Of a stretch of 64,000 nt of DNA, positions 25,793-35,637 are shown in pieces; the first letter of the stretch is position 1, and the number at the start of each line of letters is the position of its first letter. The stretch is from JBGSTR01 sp963707135 (GTDB lineage: Bacteria > Pseudomonadota > Gammaproteobacteria > Chromatiales > Chromatiaceae). The stretch is from NCBI GenBank assembly GCA_963707135.1, contig CAVPOY010000043.1, positions 180,575 to 244,574 of the forward strand. Direction: 5' to 3'. The notes under the pieces were generated by a model. The model did no database searches. It worked only from the letters and a program-made list of their open reading frames with translations, and was not told the DNA's origin. The position numbers and the translations under genes were made by a program.

Positions 25793-26824
25793 ATGACCGA
25801 ATCGAGCGGTCTCGCAATCGACACCCTGCGCGACGCGGCCCTTCGGGCAATCGCCGATGCAGCGGACCTCGCCGACCTCGACCGGGTACGCGTGCGCTAC
25901 CTGGGAAAGAGCGGCGAGCTGACGTCTTTGCTGAAACAACTGGGGGGCCTCCCCAAGGATGAGCGCCCCGCGGCGGGTCAGCATATAAACCAGGCGAAGG
26001 TTGCGGTTCAAGGTGCGCTCGATGTACGCAAGGCCGCGCTCGAGCAGACGTCGCTCGAGGCACGACTATCGGGCGAGCGGATCGACGTCAGCCTTCCTGG
26101 ACGGGGCCAGCGGGCGGGGGGGCTGCACCCCATTACGCGCACCCTCCGGCGCATCGAACGGCTGTTCGAGAACGCCGGGTTCGCCGTTGTCGAGGGACCC
26201 GAGGTCGAGGACGCCTACCACAACTTCGAGGCGCTCAACATACCCGAGCATCATCCCGCCCGGGCCATGCACGACACCTTCTATTTCAACGGCGACCTGC
26301 TCCTGCGCACCCACACGTCGCCGGTTCAGATACGGGTCATGGAGCATCAGGCCCCGCCGCTGAAGGTGATCGCACCCGGGCGCGTCTACCGTTGCGACTC
26401 CGACCTGACACACACCCCGATGTTTCATCAGGTCGAGGGGCTTCTGGTCGACGAGCAGGTGAGCTTCGCGGATCTGAAGGGCGTGCTCTACGATTTCCTG
26501 ACGAATTTCTTCGAGCGAGATCTCGCGCTGCGTTTCCGCCCGTCCTATTTCCCGTTCACCGAGCCGTCGGCCGAGGTCGATATCCAATGCGTGATTTGCG
26601 GCGGTGACGGTTGCCGGGTCTGCAAACAGTCCGGGTGGCTCGAGGTGCTGGGTTGCGGCATGGTCTACCCGGAGGTGTTCCGTCATGTCGGGATCGACCC
26701 GGAGCGATATCTTGGCTACGCCTTCGGGATGGGCGTCGAGCGGTTGGCCATGCTGCGCTATGGAATCGACGACATCCGGCTCTACTTCGACAACGATCTG
26801 AGATTCCTGCGGCAATTCGCCTAG
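25793..26824 (+). CDS. pheS: Phenylalanyl-tRNA synthetase alpha chain
   Basis: 343 residues. The N-terminal coiled coil is followed by class II motifs: RTHTSPVQIRVM, GRVYRCDSDLTHTPMFHQVEG (motif 2 region) and GYAFGMGVERLAMLRYGI (motif 3). The bacterial CVICGGDGCRVCKQSGW insert is present. With PheT it forms the alpha2-beta2 enzyme that charges tRNA-Phe. pheT starts 75 bases downstream. Confidence 0.98.
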   Translation: MTESSGLAIDTLRDAALRAIADAADLADLDRVRVRYLGKSGELTSLLKQLGGLPKDERPAAGQHINQAKVAVQGALDVRKAALEQTSLEARLSGERIDVSLPGRGQRAGGLHPITRTLRRIERLFENAGFAVVEGPEVEDAYHNFEALNIPEHHPARAMHDTFYFNGDLLLRTHTSPVQIRVMEHQAPPLKVIAPGRVYRCDSDLTHTPMFHQVEGLLVDEQVSFADLKGVLYDFLTNFFERDLALRFRPSYFPFTEPSAEVDIQCVICGGDGCRVCKQSGWLEVLGCGMVYPEVFRHVGIDPERYLGYAFGMGVERLAMLRYGIDDIRLYFDNDLRFLRQFA

Positions 26825-26899
26825 CAGAAGATTTTTTTCGAAACAGTAATAGCCTCGGCGCCGATTTGATACCGAGGTAATGGAACAGGATACCGGGAC

Positions 26900-29278
26900 A
26901 TGCGATTCAGTGAGGCGTGGCTGCGGGAGTGGGTGAACCCGCCGGTCGATACCCAGACGCTGGCCGATCAGCTCACCATGGCCGGCCTCGAAGTGGACAC
27001 CGTGGTGCCGGCCGCGCCGGTCTTCAGCGGGGTTGTCGTGGGCCTGGTTCTTAGGATCGCGCCGCACCCGGACGCCGAGAAACTAAGGGTGTGCGCCGTT
27101 GATCTGGGCCGAGAAGACCCGCTGCAGATCATCTGCGGTGCGGCAAACGTCGTCGAGGGCATGCGGGTGCCTGTCGCCACGGTCGGGGCACGGCTGCCCG
27201 GTGGGCTCAACATCAAGAGGGCCAGGATCCGGGGTGTCGAGTCGTTCGGCATGATCTGCTCGGCGACCGAGCTCGGGTTGGCCGAATCCTCTGACGGCAT
27301 CCTCCCGCTCCCGGCGGACGCTCCCGTGGGCGAGGATTTCCGGGACTTTATGGCGCTCGACGATGCCTGCATCGACATCGACCTGACCCCGGACCGCGGT
27401 GATTGCCTGAGCATTGCCGGGGTCGCTCGCGAAGTTGGGGTGATCAACCGCGCCCCGCTGACGGTTCCGGCGGCCAAGCCCGTGGAGCCGACCATAGCCG
27501 ACCGGTTCCCGGTCAGGCTGGACGCCCCTGAGGCGTGTCCGCGCTATGTCTGTCGCATCATCCGAGGCATCGACCCGGCCGCCGAGACCCCGCTCTGGAT
27601 GCGCGAGCGGCTGCGCCGCGGCGGAATACGACCGATCAGTCCGGTGGTAGACGTCACCAACTACGTGCTGCTTGAGCTCGGACAGCCCATGCACGGGTTC
27701 GATCTCGGCCGGCTCGATTCGGAGATCCAGATCCGGATGGCCGGCGCCGGAGAGCGGCTTGCGCTGCTCAACGGCGAGGAGGCGGTGCTGCGCCCCGATA
27801 CCCTGGTGATTGCCGATCGTGAGCGAGCGGTCGCGCTGGCGGGCATCATGGGTGGTGCCGGCAGCGCCGTCGAGGCCGGGACCCGCGACATCCTGCTCGA
27901 GAGCGCCTTCTTCGACCCGGCTGCGATCAGCGGCAAGGCGCGCGGCTATGGGCTGCATACTGACTCGTCACACCGGTTCGAGCGGGGTGTGGACCCGGGG
28001 CTTCAGACCCGCGCCATCGAACGGGCGACCCGCCTGCTGCGGGACATCGTCGGCGGTGATCCGGGTCCGGTCGTCGAGGCGATCGCCGAGGCCCATCTGC
28101 CGCGCCGGGAGCCCCTGATGCTGCGCGAGGCCCGCGTCGAGCAGGTTCTGGGGTTGCGTTTACCCACCGAAACCATAGCCGACATCCTCGAGCGGCTGGG
28201 CATGGCCGTTGAGCGGACCACGGAAGGCTGGCGGGTGACACCGCCAGGCGCGCGTTTCGACCTAGTCCATGAGGTGGACCTGATCGCCGACATCGGTCGA
28301 ATACACAGCTACGACAATATTCCGATCAGTCACGCCAACTCCGACGCGGTAACCCGGTCCGCCCCGGAGACCGCGTTCGATCTGGACCGGGCACGCTTCG
28401 CCCTCGTCGACAGGGGTTACACCGAGGTCATCACCTACAGTTTCGTCAGTCCCGAGGTTCAGGCCCTGGTAGACCCGGAGACTGAAGGGCTGGCGCTGAC
28501 GAACCCGCTGAGCGCGGAACTGTCCGTGATGCGAACCCGCCTGTGGCCCGGCCTGATTCAGGCGGCACGCTACAACCACGCGCGGCAGCAGGAGCGTATT
28601 CGCTTCTTCGAGTCCGGCCTACGCTTCCGACCCGGCTCGGACGGACTCGCGCAGCAACCCGTCATCAGCGGACTGATGACCGGTCCAGTCTGCCCAGAGC
28701 AGTGGGGCCAGCGCGCGCGGGACGCTGACTTCTTCGACCTCAAATCGGACGTCGAGGCGCTATTGGCTCTGACTGGGGCAGAGGAACGCTTCACCTTCGT
28801 TCCCGGCTCGCACCCGGCGCTTCACCCCGGCCAGACCGCCTGCGTCGAGTGCCTGGGCGCACCCGTGGGGCTCATCGGCATGTTGCACCCCGCGCTGACC
28901 TCGAAGCTTGACCTCGGCGGCGATGTCTTCCTGTTCGAGCTCGAACTGGATCCGTTGGCCACGGGGTCGATGCCGAAATTCGCACCGATATCCCGGTTTC
29001 CGGCGATTCGCCGGGATATCGCGATCGTCGTTGACCAGGGCGTCAGCTACGCGGAAGTGGCGCGTTGCATCCGCTCCGCTGCCTCGGATTTGCTGCGCGA
29101 TCTGATCCTGTTTGACGTCTATGCAGGCGAGAATATAGATTCGGGGCGAAAAAGTTTGGCTTTTGGATTGATTTTGCAAGCTTCTTCTCAGACACTAACG
29201 GACGAAGAGGTGGAAGGTACGGTTTCGCGGGTTCTGGCCCGCCTAGAATCTGATCTTGGGGCACGATTGAGGGATTGA
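26900..29278 (+). CDS. pheT: Phenylalanyl-tRNA synthetase beta chain
   Basis: 792 residues, full length. In order: N-terminal tRNA-binding (EMAP-like) domain with PHPDAEKLRVCAVDLG; B3/B4 editing domain including ISPVVDVTNYVLLELGQPMHGFDL; B5; a catalytic-like core; and the C-terminal anticodon-binding FDX-ACB domain (ISRFPAIRRDIAIVVD). It edits Tyr-tRNA-Phe and positions tRNA for PheS. ihfA follows after 3 bases. Confidence 0.98.
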   Translation: MRFSEAWLREWVNPPVDTQTLADQLTMAGLEVDTVVPAAPVFSGVVVGLVLRIAPHPDAEKLRVCAVDLGREDPLQIICGAANVVEGMRVPVATVGARLPGGLNIKRARIRGVESFGMICSATELGLAESSDGILPLPADAPVGEDFRDFMALDDACIDIDLTPDRGDCLSIAGVAREVGVINRAPLTVPAAKPVEPTIADRFPVRLDAPEACPRYVCRIIRGIDPAAETPLWMRERLRRGGIRPISPVVDVTNYVLLELGQPMHGFDLGRLDSEIQIRMAGAGERLALLNGEEAVLRPDTLVIADRERAVALAGIMGGAGSAVEAGTRDILLESAFFDPAAISGKARGYGLHTDSSHRFERGVDPGLQTRAIERATRLLRDIVGGDPGPVVEAIAEAHLPRREPLMLREARVEQVLGLRLPTETIADILERLGMAVERTTEGWRVTPPGARFDLVHEVDLIADIGRIHSYDNIPISHANSDAVTRSAPETAFDLDRARFALVDRGYTEVITYSFVSPEVQALVDPETEGLALTNPLSAELSVMRTRLWPGLIQAARYNHARQQERIRFFESGLRFRPGSDGLAQQPVISGLMTGPVCPEQWGQRARDADFFDLKSDVEALLALTGAEERFTFVPGSHPALHPGQTACVECLGAPVGLIGMLHPALTSKLDLGGDVFLFELELDPLATGSMPKFAPISRFPAIRRDIAIVVDQGVSYAEVARCIRSAASDLLRDLILFDVYAGENIDSGRKSLAFGLILQASSQTLTDEEVEGTVSRVLARLESDLGARLRD

Positions 29279-29281
29279 GGT

Positions 29282-29581
29282 ATGACCTTGACCAAGGCCG
29301 AAATGGCCGAACACCTGTTCGAAGAGCTTGGCCTGAACAAGCGGGAGGCCAAAGACATCGTCGAGATGTTCTTTGAGGAGATACGAACGGCGCTTGAGCG
29401 AGGTGAGCAGGTCAAGCTTTCCGGATTCGGAAATTTTGACCTTCGGGAAAAAAAGGAACGTCCGGGCCGGAATCCGAAGACGGGTGAAGAAATACCGATA
29501 ACTGCCCGTCGTGTTGTAACTTTCCGTCCGGGTCAGAAGCTCAAGTCGCGGGTGGAAGCCTATGCTGGAAATGAGCGATAG
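29282..29581 (+). CDS. ihfA: Integration host factor subunit alpha
   Basis: 99 residues, the standard length. The HU/IHF fold has LTKAEMAEHLFEELGLNKREAKDIVEMFFEEI, and the beta-arm tip RPGRNPKTGEEIPI contains the DNA-intercalating proline. With IhfB it bends DNA in recombination, transcription and replication. Located directly after pheT, as in most gammaproteobacteria; it overlaps the next gene by 20 bases. Confidence 0.98.
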   Translation: MTLTKAEMAEHLFEELGLNKREAKDIVEMFFEEIRTALERGEQVKLSGFGNFDLREKKERPGRNPKTGEEIPITARRVVTFRPGQKLKSRVEAYAGNER

Positions 29582-29936
29582 CGAAGAGGACCTGGGGACC
29601 GGCGAACTTCCGCCGATCCCGGGAAAGCGCTACTTCACGATTGGCGAGGTCAGCGAGCTGTGCGGGGTCAAGCCGCACGTGCTTCGCTATTGGGAGCAGG
29701 AGTTCCCGCAGCTCAAGCCGGTCAAGCGCCGCGGCAACCGGCGCTATTACCAGCGCCACGACGTATTGATCGTGCGCCAGATCCGGAATCTGCTCTACGA
29801 CCAGGGCTTCACCATCGGCGGGGCGCGCCAGCAGATGAGCGGCGAGGGCGCGAAGCACGACCTGAACCAGACTCACCAGGTCCTGCGGCAGATACGCCAG
29901 GAACTCGAAGAGATCCTTCACGTGCTGCGCCGCTGA
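29562..29936 (+). CDS. MerR family transcriptional regulator downstream of ihfA
   Basis: 124 residues. The MerR winged helix is clear: KRYFTIGEVSELCGVKPHVLRYWEQEFPQLKPVKRRGNRRYYQRHDV. A short C-terminal helix (LRQIRQELEEILHVL) follows for dimerisation, without an effector-binding domain. This conserved small MerR protein is usually found right behind ihfA; its target is not known. An alternative ATG at 29571 would shorten it by three residues. Confidence 0.94.
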   Translation: MLEMSDSEEDLGTGELPPIPGKRYFTIGEVSELCGVKPHVLRYWEQEFPQLKPVKRRGNRRYYQRHDVLIVRQIRNLLYDQGFTIGGARQQMSGEGAKHDLNQTHQVLRQIRQELEEILHVLRR

Positions 29937-29940
29937 ACCG

Positions 29941-29969
29941 TTGACAGGTTCCGGAACGGAACCTATGCT
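29941..29969 (+). promoter_or_regulatory. Promoter of tRNA-Pro
   Basis: Consensus TTGACA at 29941-29946, a 17-base spacer and TATGCT at 29964-29969, ending 12 bases before the tRNA. The spacer itself holds inverted GGTTCC/GGAACC arms. Confidence 0.8.
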
Positions 29970-29981
29970 GACCGATCCTAA

Positions 29982-30059
<78 letters not shown>

Positions 30060-30090
30060 TAAAAACAAACAGTTATAGATACAACGAAAG

Positions 30091-30110
30091 AGGGGCAAGT
30101 GCCCCCTTTT
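30091..30110 (+). terminator. Probable terminator of tRNA-Pro
   Basis: GGGGC-AAGT-GCCCC hairpin followed by CTTTT, 33 bases after the CCA end. Short T-tract, so moderate support. Confidence 0.55.
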
Positions 30111-31442
30111 CATTTGTGTCCCCCCTTTGTGTCCCCCCAGTGGGAAAAGGTCCCCCCGGGCCGCTATTCCCTGGTGCCGTCAGACGGGCAGCCTCCGATA
30201 CGGCTTGCGGGCGGCCATATCGAGGCGTGTGGCACCTGTCGGCCGCACCACCCGAAGTGTCGTCGTGCAGATGTTTGTCTGCGCAACACCGATTTCTCCT
30301 TCGCTGCAGCCCCACCCCCTTCAGGTTCTCGGGGGAGTGGACAACCGTCTGCGAACCAGAATGCTCAAAATCCCCGGTTAAGCCCCATGGCGTCCATGGC
30401 GGCATCTCGCCTTCGAGATGCATCCACACCGAGATTCTGTCTCCGCGGCAGAACCGCCCTCCCAGAAGTCAACCCCGTAATAAGCCCGTGCAGTGAAATC
30501 TTTCACCCGCATGGTTTGTGTCTTCAGACCTTACCCTTAGGCTAGGAAGGCGCGGCTAGTGCAATGGTCAGTTAACCCACACTGACGCTGCCATCCAAAC
30601 GTAAGGTGCCCGTCGCGCAGCCAATTCGCCGAAAGACGCACCCGCCGGTGCCCAGAACGACCGAGTTCTATCGCGCCTCCGGCGGCGGCCGCCGCGCTCA
30701 CCAGCAATCGGCTGCTGCTCGACGGCCCGGAAGCTGGTGTGTCGGGTAGTACGGGAGACGGCAGCCGTCTAGCAGATCAGGTTCGTTGGACGGCACCGGC
30801 AGTTCGCAAGACGGCTTCGATACGGCGATTGATTGAACCGTGATCGGGCTGCGCTGACGCCGGATACCGGCAGCAGGTTCAACAGACCGTGGAGCGCCTG
30901 CGGTCGCCGTCCCGTCCGACCGGCGCCCCAGTGAAAGTGTCGTTGACTGGGTGCGGAGCTAGGCACGGCCCGCAGGTGGGTAGAGGCTCAGATCGCCCCG
31001 CTCCTCCGCCACTGCGGCGACACCGGGGGTGCCGCAAGTGCTGACATGCGAGTCGATTCAGCACCCCGCGCACGAGGGGGGAACCACTGCACACCCAGGT
31101 ACGAGCGATGCAACACATCAGGCTTTCGGTGCGATGCACGATAGAAGAGGCGGCATACCCGGCGAGGCGATCACCCACCCCGCGCCACTGCCATCGGCTA
31201 ACACGTACTCGGTCCCTGTTTTCGCGGGACAGACGCCGATGCCACGGTACTCGTTACTGCGCAGCGAGGCCGGCGCGACAGTTCGTAGACGACCCACCGC
31301 CGCCCTGCGGCCCCTCGACGAACGCGCCCTTGGTTGACTTCGCGAGTTCGATGATTGCGCGTCTGTCGGTGGCTACCGCAGCCCCGCCTAGGCGTTTCCG
31401 TCTTGTCCCACGTGTCCAGAGCCTTCGACAGGACCGCCTGAG
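30111..31442. other. Non-coding or decayed region behind tRNA-Pro
   Basis: About 1.3 kb in which I recognise no gene. A short tandem near the left edge repeats TTTGTGTCCCCCC. No integrase, excisionase or tRNA-end direct repeat is visible. The open frames here lack ribosome sites and look compositional. It is most likely the eroded end of an integrated element. Confidence 0.5.
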
Positions 31443-32349
31443 TTGAGCCGTATTGCACGAGATTGGGCCTGGGCGTTGCGGGTTCCGCCACCGCAAAAGC
31501 TCGTGATTCTGGCGCTTGCCGAGCGCGCCGACGACGGTGGGAAATGCTGGCCCTCGCTCACGCACCTGACCGTGATGACCGGCTTGGTGCGCAGCACGGT
31601 CGCGCTCGCCCTGATCGGGCTTGAGGACGCTCATCTCATAGTCAGAGACCGGGGCGGGAGCGGAAAGTCGACCCGGTACCGGCTGCTCATCGAGGGACCC
31701 GGGGTTGCACTGGGTGGTCGGCGCGCCGCACCGGACGGCCAGGGAAACACGCGTGGGGATAGTCCCGGAAGCGAACGTGGTAGTCCGCCGGCCGGAACAG
31801 TACATGGCTCCCGTGCCGGACTAGTTGCCAGTCCGGGAGACGGACTAGTCCGGGGGACGGTAGTCCGCCAGACGGAACAAGGTAGTCCGCGAGACGGACC
31901 AGGTAGTCCGGCGGACGGACTAACGGTAGTCCGAGAGACGGACCCTAACCGTCATAAGAACCGTCATAGAACCGAAAGTGAACCGTCAGTGTGTGGCGAC
32001 GACACGGCGCACCGCCCAAAACCACACAGCCGATCGCTGGAGGAGGGCGACCCCCATCCCGCGGGACTGGCGACCCGGCGATCGGGTCTTCGCCTGGGCT
32101 ACGAAGCAGGGCATGACCCGCGACTGGGTCGAGGCCCAGATCGACGAGTTCCTCGTCTACTGGACCGACACCGGGGAGGCGCGCAAGAGCTGGGACGCGA
32201 CCTTCATCAACCGCCTCCAGGCCCTGCGGGCCAACCAGCCGAACGAGCAAGCCCATGAACCCGAGCCCCGACTCGCCGACAAGGACTACCTCATCGGAGC
32301 CACCCCGCTCGATCAGATCCCCTGGCTCAAGCCCGCTGCCGTCCGCTGA
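31443..32349 (+). pseudogene. Replication protein: HTH domain plus DnaT-like C-terminal domain (frameshifted)
   Basis: The TTG-started N-terminal part has a winged-helix domain (KLVILALAERADDGGKCWPSLTHLTVMTGL, residues ~20-85) of the type used by phage/ICE O-like initiators. The linker is repetitive. Near 32050 one base is out in a C-run; the frame then continues with IPRDWRPGDRVFAWATKQGM and EFLVYWTDTGEARKSWDATFINRL, a DnaT-like single-stranded-DNA-binding domain. Expected job: bind the element's origin and load helicase through the adjacent DnaC-like ATPase. The internal repeats fit an origin placed inside the gene, as in lambda O. Confidence 0.75.
31781..31944 (+). repeat. Iteron-like direct repeats inside the replication gene
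   Basis: Seven copies of a 17-18-base unit with consensus TAGTCCGSSRGACGGAMC begin at 31781, 31829, 31846, 31861, 31883, 31904 and 31927; the 31829 copy starts CAG. Each unit is itself a near-palindrome (GTCCG...CGGAC). A further half unit lies at 31760. Directly downstream, AACCGTCA occurs three times (31947-31985) in less GC-rich sequence, a possible unwinding region. Confidence 0.75.
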
Positions 32350-33004
32350 GGAGCTGGCCGCGGTCGGCCAACGCGAGGCCGTCCGGCTCGCTGCCGAGCG
32401 GCGCCGGGCGGCGCAGGCGGACCTCGAGCGCGCCGTGGGGCGCAGCGGGATTCCGCGGCGGTTTCTGGATCGGACCTTCGAGAGCTACCTGGCGGCCACG
32501 GCCGCGCAACGGCAGGCGCTGGAGGTGTGCCGCGCCTACGCGGACGGCTTCGAGCGGATGCGCGAGCGCGGAGGCGGTCTGCTGCTCCTCGGCGGACCGG
32601 GCACCGGCAAGACGCACCTGGCCTGCGCGATCCTGGCCCAGGTGATCCACGCCGGTCACACGGGACTCTTTCTGCCGGTCTCCGGGGCCCTGCGGATCAT
32701 TCGCGACGCCTACTCGCCGCGGGGGCAACGCACGGAGACCGAGGCGTTGGCGCTGCTCACCGCCGTCGACCTGCTGGTGCTCGACGAGGTCGGGGTGGCG
32801 ATCGGCAACGCGTCCACCCGGCGCGCCATGCTCTTCGACGTCCTCAACGACCGCTACGGGGAGCTGCGCCCCACGATCCTGATCGGCAACCTCACCTCCG
32901 CCGAGCTGGAGCGCTACCTGGGGGAGCGCATCATGGAGCGGCTGATGGACCTCGGCTCGGCCATGGTCCCCTTCACCTGGTCGAGCTACCGCCGGCGCGG
33001 CTGA
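32255..33004 (+). CDS. DnaC-like ATP-binding helicase loader
   Basis: Up to 249 residues. AAA+ features: Walker A LLLLGGPGTGKTHLACAIL, Walker B VDLLVLDEVGVA, and sensor-1-like RPTILIGNLTS, ending LMDLGSAMVPFTWSSYRRRG as in DnaC proteins of phages and ICEs. It hands the replicative helicase to single-stranded DNA at the element's origin. The given ATG overlaps the upstream gene by ~95 bases and has no strong ribosome site; a start nearer 32350 is possible, since similarity begins around LPSAEELAAVG. Confidence 0.88.
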   Translation: MNPSPDSPTRTTSSEPPRSIRSPGSSPLPSAEELAAVGQREAVRLAAERRRAAQADLERAVGRSGIPRRFLDRTFESYLAATAAQRQALEVCRAYADGFERMRERGGGLLLLGGPGTGKTHLACAILAQVIHAGHTGLFLPVSGALRIIRDAYSPRGQRTETEALALLTAVDLLVLDEVGVAIGNASTRRAMLFDVLNDRYGELRPTILIGNLTSAELERYLGERIMERLMDLGSAMVPFTWSSYRRRG

Positions 33005-33153
33005 GCGTGTCTGGAAGCACCGCAGGGCGACGGGAGCGCCACGCGTCTCGTCCTGCGTCGCCAGAGGCCGCGACTCCGATCCCGGAAAGATAGCGTTCGT
33101 TTGACAGCCTATCGCGGCGGTGGCGTCCCCGACCGGGTGCGACCATCGCCCCC

Positions 33154-34105
33154 ATGCGTGCCCTGCTGTCCGCCCTGGTCTGTCTCTCGCTGGCGCTGCC
33201 GCCGCAGTCGGACGCGGCCGGCTTCTACTTCCGCGAGCAGGAGGGCTGGTTCTGGTACGAGCGCGAGCCCGAGCAGCCGCCGGCGCCGGAGCCACCGCCG
33301 CCGCCCGAGCCGACCGCCCCGCCGCAGTCGCCCCTCGCCGAGACCGCACCCGAAGGCCCCAAGCCCCTCTCGGCCGAATGGCTGCGCGAGCACATCGGCG
33401 CGTACCGGGATGCCGCCATCGACGACCCCACCCCCGAGAACGTCGCCCTCTACCTCTACCTGCAGCGGGTGGCGCTCGACAAGTCCAGCCGCTTCGCCGC
33501 CGCCACCCAGCGCGCGGTGCAGCGCGACCCCTTCCTCGACGAGATCACCCAGCGCCCCACCGCCACCTTCGCCGCGAACCTGATGAACCGCCAGACCGGC
33601 GACCACCGCGACGCGGTCCTGCAGCGCATCGCCGAGCAGCGCCGGCGTGCTCTTCTTCTTCCGCTCCGACTGCCCCTACTGCGAGGCCCAGGCGCCGCTG
33701 CTCAGGCTCCTGGAGAGCCGCTACGGCTTCGCCGTGCTGCCGGTCTCCCTCGACGGGGCGCCGCTCCCGGGCGGGGAGTTTCCCCAGTTCCGCCAGGATC
33801 GCGGCCAGGCGGAGGCCCTCGGCGTGGTCTCCACCCCGGCGCTCTTCCTGGTGCGTCCACCCGATGCGGTCGTGCCCCTGGCCCAGGGGCTCCTGTCCTT
33901 CGCCCAGCTCCAGGAGCGCATCGTCCTCGCGGCGGCCGAGGCCGGCTGGATCGGCCCGGACGAGTACACCCGCACCCGCCCGGTCACCGCCGATCTGACG
34001 CTGGACCCGGGCGCCCTGCCGGCGGCTCTCCCCGATGACCCCGCCGAGTTGCTGGCGGCCCTGCGGGCGCTCGCCCGCGCCCAGGCCGTCCCGGCGGCCG
34101 AGTGA
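33154..34105 (+). pseudogene. traF: Conjugal transfer protein TraF (frameshifted)
   Basis: A signal peptide (MRALLSALVCLSLALPPQSDAAG) is followed by GFYFREQEGWFWYE and a proline/glutamate-rich spacer, typical of TraF of F/SXT-type systems. At about 33645 the frame shifts one base; the continuation VLFFFRSDCPYCEAQAPLL is a thioredoxin-like domain with a CPYC pair, and VVSTPALFLVRP contains the cis-proline region. TraF is a periplasmic protein needed for F-pilus assembly. Total ~315 residues when repaired. First of traF-traH-traG. Confidence 0.85.
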
Positions 34106-34116
34106 CGAGGTATCCC

Positions 34117-35622
34117 ATGTCCGTTCCCGCCAAGACTCACCGTCGCCTGGCTCCTGGTGCTCGCGCTCTCGGCTCCCGCTGGCGCCGCCGATCCCCCGGG
34201 CTGGGGCATCGGCAACCAGATGACCAGCCTGTTCGACACCCTGCTCAACCACACCGAGCCCACGGCGCATCTGGGCCAGCGGCGGGGCGTGGTGACCGGG
34301 GGCTCGATCAACGCCCGCAACCGCATCATGAACGAGTCCCTGTGGCACTTCGTGCCGCCCTCGTTCAACGCGGGCTGCGGCGGCATCGATCTCTTCGCCG
34401 GGTCCTTCTCCTTCGTCTCCGCCGAGCAGTTCCAGCAGCTCCTGCGCGCCATCGCGGCCAATGCCGCGGGCTACGCCTTCGAGGTCGCCCTGGGGGCCAT
34501 GTGCAAGGAGTGCCTGGAGACCATGGAGACCCTGCAGAAGAAGATCCAGGCGCTCAACCAGGGCTTCGCCAACTCCTGCCAGCTCGCCAAGGGGCTGGTG
34601 AACGACGTGGCCGACGCCTTCGACGTCAAGCACAAGGACAACACCTCGCTGCTCGGGCATGGTCAAGGGCCTGGGCGACGTCTTCGAGACCCGCTCCTCG
34701 GCGGGCGGCGCCGACCCCATCGCCCAGGTCAGGGACAACGTCCCCGCGGCGGACAAGACCCGGATCGAGGGCAACCTGGTGTGGCAGGCGCTCAAGCGCA
34801 AGGGCGCCGCGGGCTGGTTCCTGGCCGGCGAGGACACCCTGCTGGAGGCCATGATGAGCGTGACCGGCAGCGTCATCGTCGGCCCCCCCGAGGACGCCCC
34901 GGACGGGCAGGGCCCCAACCACCGCATCACCTATCTGCCCGGCAACCTGCTCAAGGCCGACCGATCTCCTGAACGGCACCCGCGACCGCGAGGACGCCGC
35001 CGAGCACGCCAATGCCTGGCCCCATCGCCTGCGCCTGTACCAGTGCGGCCCGGCGGGAGGCCCCATCGACCGCAGCGAGAACGGCTGTCTGGAGCCCTCG
35101 GTGCGGGAGGACACGGTCAACGGCATGATCCAGCGGGTCAAGGACGTGCTGATCGGCGTGCGCCCCTACGCCGCCGGCACCGAAACCCTCGGCCTGGTGC
35201 AGAAGTTCCGCCTGGGGCAGGGGGCGGTCACCCCCGCCGAGCAGGCCTTCATGCAGTACGCCCCCAACGGGCTCGGGGCCGGCATCCGCACCCTGGCGCG
35301 CCACGACGAGGGCATGGCCCGGCTCTTCGTCGAGCAGGCCGCCCCGGTCATCGCGCTGGAGCTCACCCAGGTGATCCTGAACGACCTCCTGTTCGCCGTC
35401 GAGCAGGCCGCGGCGCTCAACGAGCACGCCTACGCCAAGCAGCTCCTCACCCAGATCGAGCACGCCCGCGCCCAGCTCTACCGCGAGTACGCCGTCCTCG
35501 ACGACCGCTACGGCAACCCCCAGACCCTGCTCGCCTACTACCAGGGGCTGGTGGAGGAGATCAAAGGGCGGCGCTACTACGGCATCGAGCAGGCGGCGGC
35601 CGCGCCGGCCACCCAGCAGTAA
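34117..35622 (+). pseudogene. traH: Conjugal transfer protein TraH (three frameshifts)
   Basis: The start MSVPAK is followed by a one-base slip near 34135 into a signal peptide (LTVAWLLVLALSAPAGAAD). The TraH body reads QMTSLFDTLLNHTEPTAHLGQ, RGVVTGGSI, MNESLWHFVPPSFNAGCGGIDLF and CKECLETM. Further one-base shifts occur near 34660 (into VKGLGDVFETRSS) and near 34965. The C-terminal part from 35101 is open and helical. TraH is an outer-membrane-associated/periplasmic protein of pilus assembly. Repaired length ~500, as expected for ICE TraH. Confidence 0.85.
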
Positions 35623-35637
35623 GGGAGGCGCACCGCC

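Noticed and set aside
30111..31442. Integrase gene or remnant behind tRNA-Pro
   Set aside because: None of the frames shows the tyrosine-recombinase R...HxxR...Y pattern or any recognisable recombinase block.
31781..31944. CRISPR array
   Set aside because: Units are 17-18 bases with spacing of 15-48 bases that is mostly repeat itself, lie inside a coding frame, and no cas genes are near. Iterons fit better.
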